Assembly (NCBI RefSeq): GCF_944390845.1 | Contig: NZ_CALXRM010000021.1 | Span: 1 to 49,564 of the forward strand | Direction: 5' to 3' | Source: an uncultured Brachyspira sp. | Lineage (GTDB): Bacteria > Spirochaetota > Brachyspiria > Brachyspirales > Brachyspiraceae | DNA: 49,564 nt | Shown here: piece after piece, positions 43,235 to 49,564 of the stretch | How the letters are laid out: each line of letters starts with the position of its first letter | How positions within the stretch are numbered: the first letter of the stretch is position 1 | Position numbers and translations under genes: made by a program | The notes under the pieces: model-generated | Databases searched by the model: none | What the model saw: the letters and a program-made list of their open reading frames with translations, nothing else | Told to the model about the DNA's origin: nothing

Positions 43235-44301
43235 ATATAATTTTATGCGGCGGCGGTACAGCTGGTCATATAACACCTGCTATTTCAATATATGATTATG
43301 TTAAGAATTTAGGACATAAACCTAGACTTGTTGTTGCTCAAAAAGATTATCATCTTATACCAAGCAATTATGATTTTAATACTATTAATATAAATCCTCC
43401 TGGTAATTTTTGGAAGAAAATATTATTTATGTTGAGATTTATACCAGCTTTAATGAAGTCTTCACGTATAATTGATAGACATAAGCCTGATTGTATAATA
43501 GGAATGGGCGGATTTGTATCTCTTCCTATGCTTTATGTTGCTAAGTGGAGAAATATACCTATTTTCTTATGCGAGCAAAATTCTATACCTGGAAAGGTTA
43601 ATAGGATATTTTATAAAAATGCTAAACAAGTATATTTAACTTTTTCAAAAACATTAGAGTTTATGCCTAATGGAAAAGTTTTTGGAAACCCTGTTAGAAA
43701 TGATTTCTTTGTAGTAAATAGAGAAGGAGCCAGAGCCGTTTTAAAATTATCAGATAAAGATAAATTATTGGTAGTTATGGGAGGTTCTCAAGGGGCTTTG
43801 AAATTAAATGAATTATTCTTTGAATGTATAAAAGATATAAAGAGTAAAGTTAATAATTTACGTATAGTGTGGCTTGCTGGTCCTAAATGGGCTAATGATA
43901 TAATTAATAGAGTCAATGAAGCTAAATTTGATAATGTTTTTGTACATAGTTATTACAGAGATATGGCTAATTTACTTCATGCTGCTGATTTTGTTATATC
44001 AAGAGCCGGAAGCAGTTCTATAAGTGAAATATTAGCAGTTAATGTACCTTCTTTATTAGTTCCTTTTCCTTATGCTACTGATAATCATCAATATTTTAAT
44101 GCTTTAGATTTGCTTAATAAGGATATGGCTTACTTGATAGAAGAATCAGATTTGAATAAAGAAAAATTAGAGAATGTTATTGTAAATAATTTGAATAATG
44201 ATGAAAGATTAAAAACTATTAGAGAAAATATCAGAAATAATTGGAGTTCAAGAGCGGTGTCTTCAATAGTTGATGATATAATGAGCGTTTTGGAGAAATA
44301 A
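43231..44301 (+). CDS. murG: MurG, lipid II-forming GlcNAc transferase
   Basis: 356 residues, full length. The N-terminal GGGTAGHITPA loop, the acceptor site segments IIGMGGFVSLP and LCEQNSIPGKVNR, the inter-domain VMGGSQGA and the donor site SRAGSSSISEILAVNVPSLLVPFPYATDNHQ are all present. It adds GlcNAc to lipid I to make lipid II on the inner membrane face. Overlap with ftsW implies translational coupling. Confidence 0.97.
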   Translation: MNIILCGGGTAGHITPAISIYDYVKNLGHKPRLVVAQKDYHLIPSNYDFNTININPPGNFWKKILFMLRFIPALMKSSRIIDRHKPDCIIGMGGFVSLPMLYVAKWRNIPIFLCEQNSIPGKVNRIFYKNAKQVYLTFSKTLEFMPNGKVFGNPVRNDFFVVNREGARAVLKLSDKDKLLVVMGGSQGALKLNELFFECIKDIKSKVNNLRIVWLAGPKWANDIINRVNEAKFDNVFVHSYYRDMANLLHAADFVISRAGSSSISEILAVNVPSLLVPFPYATDNHQYFNALDLLNKDMAYLIEESDLNKEKLENVIVNNLNNDERLKTIRENIRNNWSSRAVSSIVDDIMSVLEK

Positions 44302-44358
44302 ATTAAATATTATTTTGGTAGTTTGTATATTTTATATTAAATAAAAATTGGGGATTAT

Positions 44359-45747
44359 ATGTTTACAAAGAGAAAAGAAAAAATACATTTTATAGGAATT
44401 GGCGGAATAGGAATGAGTGCTATAGCTAGTGTTTTGAATGCTATAGGTTTTACTATAACAGGAAGTGATTTGGCTAAAACTGCAAAGACTGAATCATTAG
44501 AGAAATCAGGAATAAAAGTATATTATGGTCATAAAGCAGAAAATATAGAAGATGATATTACAGCAGTTGTAACTTCTTCAGCTATAAGCCCTACCAATGA
44601 AGAAATAATTACTGCTAAATCTAAAAAGATAACTGTTATATCAAGAGGTGAAATGCTTGCTGAGCTTATGCGTTTAAGATATGGCATAGCTATATCAGGT
44701 TCTCATGGAAAAACTACTACAACATCTCTTATAAGTCAGATAATGATGTGTGCAAAACTTAATCCGGTTTGTATAATAGGAGGAAATCATTTTAATTTGA
44801 AAAGCAATGCAGCTTGCAATGATTTAAGCAGTGAATATATGGTATGTGAGGCAGATGAGAGTGACGGAAGTTTTTTAAGACTTTCTCCAGTTATAAATGT
44901 TGTTACCAATATAGATAATGACCATTTAGATTATTATGGTAATGTTGAAGCTTTAAGAGTTGCTTTTTTAGAGTTTATAAATAAGGTTCCTTTCTATGGC
45001 TGTTCATTTTTATGTTTTGAAAATGATGTTGTGAAAGATTTATCTAAAAGTGCAAATAAAAAATATTACTCTTACGGTTTTTCAAGTGATTATGATTTTT
45101 ATGTTGATAAGGATTCTATAAGAGTTGAAGCACCTATAACTTATTTTAAAGCATATCATAATGGAGAATTGTTAGGAGAATTTAATGTTCCATTGATAGG
45201 AATTCATAATGTTCTAAATTCATTAGCTTCAATTGCAGTAGCTTTTCATTTAGGCATAGATGTTGAGACGATAAGAGAAGGATTAAGAACTTTTGAAGGT
45301 GTTGGAAGAAGATTAAATAAACTTTATGATAAGGAGATAACATTATTTGATGATTATGCACATCACCCAACAGAAATAAAAGCTACTCTTTCATCAGTAA
45401 AGAATGCTTATCCTAATAGGCGTGTAATAGCAGTATTTCAGCCGCATAGATACAGCAGGACTGAATTACTTTTAAATGATTTTGAGTATGCATTTAATGA
45501 TGCAGATGAGGTTATAATTACCGATATTTATGCTGCAGGAGAGGCTCCTATTCCTGGCGTAAGCGGTGAAATTATATGCGATATAGTAAGAAAACAAAAT
45601 AATAGTGTAAGATATATACAAAATATAGAAAATGTATTACCAGTATTGGAAGATATAAAAAAAGATGGGGACATAATATTAACTTTGGGAGCTGGTAATA
45701 TAGTGAGGGTTAGTAATGACTATGCAAGACAATTACAAAATAGCTGA
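44359..45747 (+). CDS. murC: UDP-N-acetylmuramate-L-alanine ligase
   Basis: 462 residues, normal length. N-terminal HFIGIGGIGMSAIA binds the nucleotide sugar; the ATP loop is SGSHGKTTTT near residue 113; other Mur ligase motifs are EADESDGSFL, NIDNDHLDYYG, IGIHNVLNSLASIA, DDYAHHPTEIKATL and FQPHRYSRTE. It adds the first stem-peptide amino acid, L-alanine, to UDP-MurNAc. The end overlaps the next gene by 32 bases. Confidence 0.97.
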   Translation: MFTKRKEKIHFIGIGGIGMSAIASVLNAIGFTITGSDLAKTAKTESLEKSGIKVYYGHKAENIEDDITAVVTSSAISPTNEEIITAKSKKITVISRGEMLAELMRLRYGIAISGSHGKTTTTSLISQIMMCAKLNPVCIIGGNHFNLKSNAACNDLSSEYMVCEADESDGSFLRLSPVINVVTNIDNDHLDYYGNVEALRVAFLEFINKVPFYGCSFLCFENDVVKDLSKSANKKYYSYGFSSDYDFYVDKDSIRVEAPITYFKAYHNGELLGEFNVPLIGIHNVLNSLASIAVAFHLGIDVETIREGLRTFEGVGRRLNKLYDKEITLFDDYAHHPTEIKATLSSVKNAYPNRRVIAVFQPHRYSRTELLLNDFEYAFNDADEVIITDIYAAGEAPIPGVSGEIICDIVRKQNNSVRYIQNIENVLPVLEDIKKDGDIILTLGAGNIVRVSNDYARQLQNS

Positions 45748-46645
45748 GAATTTTCTCAAAGAAAAAAATATAGAATATTATAGAAATCACCCGTTTAGAG
45801 AATTTAGCAGTTTTTATATTGGCGGAAATATTGATTTATATATTGTTGTTAAAAAGATACAAGAATTTTTAGATATAGCTAATTTTTTACATACTCATAC
45901 AATAGATTATTTTGTTATGGGAGATACAAGTAAAGTTATTGTTTCTGATAATGGTTATAATGGGATTATAGTATCATTAGAGGGAGAGTTTGAATATTTT
46001 GAGTTTTTAGATGACGATGTTTTAGTTGCTAATAGTTCTTCTATTTTGGAAAGACTTTCTCATGAGGCTAGAATAAGAAATCTAAGCGGATTAGAATTTG
46101 TGGCATTAGTTAATACTAGACTTGGTGTTGCAGTTTATGATAAATTGGAATCTTTTGGTACTTCAATTTTGAATTTTGTTGTTTCTGTAAAATTTTTTGA
46201 TAAGAAAAATTGTAATGTTGTAGAATTAAATAAAGATGAGTATTTAGCTTTAACTGATAAAGAAAAAGAATTTATTATTATATTATCGGTTGTATTTAAA
46301 TTAGAAAAAGATACACCGGAACGTATAGATAATAGAATAGACTGGTTTAGATATATAAGAGGTTCTGTGTCTCCTATGGAATCATATATAGGTCCGGTAT
46401 TTGAAGATTGTCATGAAATTAAGGCTTATGAAATGGTTGAAAGGGTAGGCGGGCTTGCTATGAAATTGGGACATATGAGATGGCATAAGAGATTTCCTAA
46501 TTATATAGTTAATGAATGTTTATATGATAACAATAATGAATTGTTTAAAGCTCAAGATGTTATTAATTTGATAGAAGATACTAGGAAAAAGATTGAACAG
46601 CATTATGCCTTTAATCCAAAAATTAATGTTGTTTTACTAAGCTGA
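45716..46645 (+). CDS. Degenerate MurB-like protein
   Basis: 309 residues, aligning over its whole length with UDP-N-acetylenolpyruvoylglucosamine reductase type II: SSFYIGGNIDLYI, VSDNGYNGIIVSL, RNLSGLEF and, near the end, NYIVNE. Yet the functional loops are altered. The GGGSN turn is GDTSK, the IPGTVGGAVVMNAGAYG flavin loop is replaced around residue 135 (LVNTRLGVAVYDKLESFG), the YRxS motif is absent, and the terminal LEPEV with its catalytic Glu is FNPKINV. The Ser in GSV remains. FAD binding and reductase activity are doubtful. The gene is intact, overlaps murC by 32 bases and is clearly maintained, so a structural or regulatory role is more likely than a pseudogene. A true MurB may lie elsewhere. 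Confidence 0.7.
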   Translation: MTMQDNYKIAENFLKEKNIEYYRNHPFREFSSFYIGGNIDLYIVVKKIQEFLDIANFLHTHTIDYFVMGDTSKVIVSDNGYNGIIVSLEGEFEYFEFLDDDVLVANSSSILERLSHEARIRNLSGLEFVALVNTRLGVAVYDKLESFGTSILNFVVSVKFFDKKNCNVVELNKDEYLALTDKEKEFIIILSVVFKLEKDTPERIDNRIDWFRYIRGSVSPMESYIGPVFEDCHEIKAYEMVERVGGLAMKLGHMRWHKRFPNYIVNECLYDNNNELFKAQDVINLIEDTRKKIEQHYAFNPKINVVLLS

Positions 46646-46666
46646 TAATTATTAAAATTGTATAAT

Positions 46667-46722
46667 AAAAGCGGAATCTATTTTATCTTTAAAAAGTTAT
46701 TATAGTTTCCGCTTTATTTTTA
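46667..46722. terminator. Terminator between the murB-like gene and the binding lipoprotein
   Basis: AAAGCGGAA pairs with TTCCGCTTT (46707-46715) around a 30-base loop, with T-rich DNA on the plus side and an A-rich left flank that would serve the minus strand. Confidence 0.75.
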
Positions 46723-46741
46723 TATAATAATTTAGTTAAAA

Positions 46742-47788
46742 TTATTGTTCATTTAATACGTTATTGTTCATAAATCTAATTTGAACGTATTTATTAATAT
46801 CTATATTAGTTGAAAGAACTTTTGTGAATATAAATATATTTTGCTGTGATTCATACCATTTATTAACTTCACCGCCAATATATGCATTTCTTACATCTTC
46901 TCCTGAGAACCATATACCAGTTTCTTTTTCTAAAGCTACATCTTCTATTGATTTTTTATTAAAATTAGCAACCATTTCAATAGCTTCCTCTAAATTGGCA
47001 GCTCTGTAATCCATAGCTTTAAGTATGGCTTTTGAGAATTTCTCAACTATATCTGGATTTTTTCTTTGATAATCAGGTGTTACTATCCAACTGCTTGGGA
47101 ATGAACCTACATTATAAAAATTTGTTATAGTAGTGATTACTTTTACATCATTACTAAGTTTTTGCATTATTTCAAAAGTATATGGAGCCTGTATAGATAC
47201 AGCATCAATGGTTTTATCAAATATAGAAAGTACCATTCTCTGACCGTCCATATCAAGAACTTTTACATTTTTTCTTTGTACTCCTGATGTTTGCAGTGCT
47301 AAATCCAATAAAATTTCTGATGAAGTTCCAATTTGTGTTCCGATTGTTTTTCCGTCTAAATCAGCAACAGAATTTATTTTAGCATCTTTTCTTGCTATTA
47401 TTTGTTCTGATTTACTTAATCCATTTGGGAATAATACATTAACTTTTCCTTGTATAGCTAATGAATGTGCACCATGTCCTATATAAGCAAATTGTATATC
47501 ATCGGCCAACATAGCATCTACTTCAGAAGGACCATTTAAGAATTTTACTAATTCAACGTCTAAATGTTCGTTTATAAAATAACCTTTTTCTTGTGCTATG
47601 ATGGCTGTTGATGTTCCAGAGAAGTCTGCCATATATCCAACTTTTATTTTTGTCATATTTGTTTCTAAATTTTCATTTGCATTTTCTACTTTATCAATAT
47701 TTGTAAAGCCTTCTAAATTATCATTTTTCTTACAAGATATTATCAGTATAATAAATAAAATTAACAGTATAATTTTTGATGTTTTCAT
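46742..47788 (-). CDS. NMT1/SsuA-like ABC substrate-binding lipoprotein
   Basis: 348 residues. The lipoprotein signal leads to Cys19 (LIILIISCKK). The mature part has the type II binding fold of NMT1/SsuA/TauA proteins: KVGYMADFSGTSTAIIAQEKGYFINEHLDVELVKF, IAYIGHGAHSLAI, DLDGKTIGTQIGTSSE and DAVSIQAPYTFEIM. Family ligands are taurine, sulfonates, nitrate or thiamine precursors; the ligand here is unknown. AAGGAAGGA precedes the ATG. No permease or ATPase gene is adjacent, so its transporter must be elsewhere. Confidence 0.85.
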   Translation of the reverse strand: MKTSKIILLILFIILIISCKKNDNLEGFTNIDKVENANENLETNMTKIKVGYMADFSGTSTAIIAQEKGYFINEHLDVELVKFLNGPSEVDAMLADDIQFAYIGHGAHSLAIQGKVNVLFPNGLSKSEQIIARKDAKINSVADLDGKTIGTQIGTSSEILLDLALQTSGVQRKNVKVLDMDGQRMVLSIFDKTIDAVSIQAPYTFEIMQKLSNDVKVITTITNFYNVGSFPSSWIVTPDYQRKNPDIVEKFSKAILKAMDYRAANLEEAIEMVANFNKKSIEDVALEKETGIWFSGEDVRNAYIGGEVNKWYESQQNIFIFTKVLSTNIDINKYVQIRFMNNNVLNEQ

Positions 47789-48355
47789 GTGTCCTTCCTT
47801 CCATTTGATAATATTAATTATTTAATAATAGTTATATTCTTTTTAATTAAAAAAAATAGCAATATGAAAATATGAAGAAAAATGATATATATAGTTTTTT
47901 ATAGTAAATATTTTGTATAATGATAAAATTGTATCATTTGTATTTTTATATATACTATAATTTCTAAATATATTGACCAAATTAATAGAAAATAATATTG
48001 TAGAAATGTGCTAGTAATAGCCTGTAATATAAAGTATGTTACAGGCTATTACTAATGATATAAACTTTTTCTACATAAAAATTAAGTATGCTAAACTTTA
48101 GTTATATTTCAATTTATAATTTTTTATTGTCTATTTATTAAGTGTTATATATGTATTATAATAAATTAAGTAATAAAAATCAAATTATATTATTAAATTT
48201 CGTAATATAAATATATATTTTTGATAATGAATTTATTTGAATAAAATTAAAAAAAATCATATCAAGTTAACATACTTCATAAATTTATGATTTAAACTTT
48301 CGATAATAAAACAACAATATGTCAAACAGATATACTTTTATTATGGGGTTTTATT
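47789..48355. other. 567-bp intergenic region with a long perfect hairpin
   Basis: The longest gene-free stretch in the window. Apart from the hairpin at 48012-48054 it is plain AT-rich DNA. I see no reading frame with a ribosome site and no convincing promoter for the recombinase gene that follows. Confidence 0.7.
48012..48054. repeat. 16-bp perfect inverted repeat
   Basis: TAGTAATAGCCTGTAA (48012-48027) pairs with TTACAGGCTATTACTA (48039-48054). Three further loop pairs, one a G.U, extend it to 19 bp around a 5-base loop. Neither strand has the T-run expected directly after a terminator stem. Confidence 0.9.
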
Positions 48356-49288
48356 ATGAATATGCATAGTGATTATGTTTTTAATGAAAATAAAATGTAT
48401 ATTTTACTAGAGGAATTTAGTGATTATTTGCAGACATTAAATTATGCTGCTCACACAATAAATAGTTACAGTAAAGATTTAAGAGAATACTTTGGATTTT
48501 TAGAAAGTAAAAATATTTCATTAAATGATGCAGATCATTATACAGTGAGAGATTATTTAACTTTTTTAAAAGGAAAATCTTTAACTAATTCTACTATGTC
48601 AAGGCATCTTTCTTCTATTAAAAAATTTTATAAATATTTAATAAGAAATGGATATTCTGATAAAACAAGAATAGTAGATATGAAAAGTCCTAAGAGAGAA
48701 GAACATATAGCTAAATTTTTATCAATAGGTGATATAGATAGCATATTGGCTATAGATGATGAAGGAGATTTTACTTTATTAAGAGATAAAATGATGGCTC
48801 TTTTTATGTATGCTATAGGATTGAGGGTTTCTGAATTGGCTTCACTAAGATTGAGTATGATAAAAAAAGGAAGCGAAACTTTAAGAATATGCGGAAAAGG
48901 TTCTAAAGTTAGAGATATTCCAGTTTTACCTATAGTATATGAGAATTGGGATATATATATGGAAAAGAGAAGAATTATTCAAAAAGAATATTCTGTGAAT
49001 AATGATTATCTTTTTATAAATAGATTTGGAAAACCTATAAGTGACAGAAGTATAAGAACTTCTATGAAACGTTTAATAAGAAATGCAAATATATCTGTTG
49101 ATTTTTCGCCTCACACATTAAGACATACTTTTGCTACTCATTTACTTAATAATGATGCTGAAATTAGAGGTGTTCAGGAGTTATTAGGTCATGAAACTAT
49201 AGCAACAACACAAAGATATACTCATGTAACAAATTCAAGATTATTTGAAGTGTATAATAAATTTCATCCTCATTCTAGTAATCAATAA
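48356..49288 (+). CDS. XerC/XerD-type tyrosine recombinase
   Basis: 310 residues, the size of Xer recombinases. The SAM-like N-terminal domain (about 15-105) precedes the catalytic domain, whose residues are all present: Arg157 (GLRVSELASL), Lys181 (CGKGSKVRDIPV), His253 and Arg256 (HTLRHTFATHLL), His279 (LLGHE) and the nucleophile Tyr288 (TQRYTHV). Xer proteins resolve chromosome dimers at dif. Whether this is the housekeeping enzyme or a relative cannot be decided, and a XerC/XerD partner is not in the window. It is isolated, with no integrase-linked cargo or attachment site in view. Confidence 0.88.
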   Translation: MNMHSDYVFNENKMYILLEEFSDYLQTLNYAAHTINSYSKDLREYFGFLESKNISLNDADHYTVRDYLTFLKGKSLTNSTMSRHLSSIKKFYKYLIRNGYSDKTRIVDMKSPKREEHIAKFLSIGDIDSILAIDDEGDFTLLRDKMMALFMYAIGLRVSELASLRLSMIKKGSETLRICGKGSKVRDIPVLPIVYENWDIYMEKRRIIQKEYSVNNDYLFINRFGKPISDRSIRTSMKRLIRNANISVDFSPHTLRHTFATHLLNNDAEIRGVQELLGHETIATTQRYTHVTNSRLFEVYNKFHPHSSNQ

Positions 49289-49446
49289 TTTGCTGATTAT
49301 TAATTTTTATATTTCTTATGTGTAAATATATTGCAATATATTTTTATTAAAAAGATTTTAAATAATATTATTACATAAAGATATATTTATATATACCTAA
49401 ACAACTATACTTTGTCAAAAGTAAAGTTATATTTTTGTTTTTATAT
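49289..49446. other. Featureless AT-rich spacer
   Basis: No gene, hairpin or repeat that stands out is seen between the recombinase stop and the GC-rich element. Confidence 0.6.
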
Positions 49447-49564
49447 CTGGGGCTTTGCCCCATACCCCACTTCTTTTGCGACCGTAGGGAGTGCCTGTGG
49501 TATTGCCACAAAGAAGCTATATCCTCGACAGGCTCGGATACGCTTCGCGAAAGGCTACATTTGG
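49447..49564. repeat. GC-rich palindromic intergenic element, cut by window end
   Basis: About 118 bp with more than 50% GC, in a region near 25%. It is packed with small inverted repeats: GGGGC/GCCCC (49449-49461), TGTGG/CCACA (49496-49510), GCCTGT/ACAGGC (49493-49498 with 49528-49533) and CGC/GCG (49541-49549). The composition and hairpins suggest a dispersed repeat. It has no reading frame. Confidence 0.7.

Noticed and set aside
45716..46645. Pseudogene of murB
   Set aside because: The frame is open, full-length and overlapped with murC, with no frameshift or stop; the changes look selected rather than decayed.

Overview
The window is AT-rich (roughly 27% GC by eye) and gene-dense. It carries a spirochaete-type flagellar operon (fliF-fliG-fliH-fliI-fliJ), a gmk-rpoZ-miaA block, ADP-heptose genes, outer-membrane barrel candidates, lipoproteins and ankyrin-repeat proteins. 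Low GC, short A/T-rich intergenic DNA, Rpn-family nuclease genes and GC-rich hairpin elements between genes fit Brachyspira best. The genus is inferred from gene content and style; no database search was possible.

Layout. 1-84: a heptamer repeat array cut by the window edge. 190-5572: an exported ankyrin protein coupled to an Fe-S RecB/Cas4-type nuclease, an Eis-like acetyltransferase, an Rpn-type nuclease and a TrmA/RlmD-type RNA methyltransferase. 5741-11160: GH36 alpha-galactosidase, a metallo-beta-lactamase-fold hydrolase with a remarkable leader, the heptose genes hldC/hldD, a CAP-domain protein and a small lipoprotein. 11182-14383, minus strand: a lipoprotein, and the gltX/response-regulator pair. 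14550-18079: gmk-rpoZ-miaA, a TPR protein and a CinA-type amidohydrolase. 18155-24793: the flagellar MS-ring/switch/export operon, ending in a lytic transglycosylase and preceded by an array of 11-bp motifs around a strong promoter. 24824-27139: tRNA-Thr(GGT) and a TPR/NHL/VWA exported protein. 27208-33825, minus strand: RNase R, prephenate dehydrogenase, a NYN-LOTUS protein and a YhaN-like SMC-type ATPase. 33919-39955: a barrel candidate, MgtE, a 545-residue ankyrin protein, an EamA transporter and phosphate acetyltransferase. 40039-41061, minus strand: a CBS-GGDEF diguanylate cyclase. 41235-46645: a barrel protein, ftsW, murG, murC and a degenerate MurB-like gene (cell-wall cluster). 46742-49288: an orphan NMT1-like binding lipoprotein and a XerC/D-type tyrosine recombinase. 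49447-49564: a GC-rich palindromic element running off the edge.

How the genes work together. The fli block builds the basal body and type III export ATPase; its last gene can remodel peptidoglycan for the periplasmic flagella. ftsW-murG-murC form a lipid II and septal wall module. hldC-hldD supply ADP-heptose for the lipooligosaccharide core. The genes most worth following up are the YhaN-like ATPase next to the NYN-LOTUS protein, and the MurB homologue that has lost its active-site signatures. The most unusual non-coding signals are the Shine-Dalgarno-sequestering hairpin with an internal promoter at 7955-8035, and the four-copy 11-mer array at the fliF promoter, which resembles the XerD half of a dif site.
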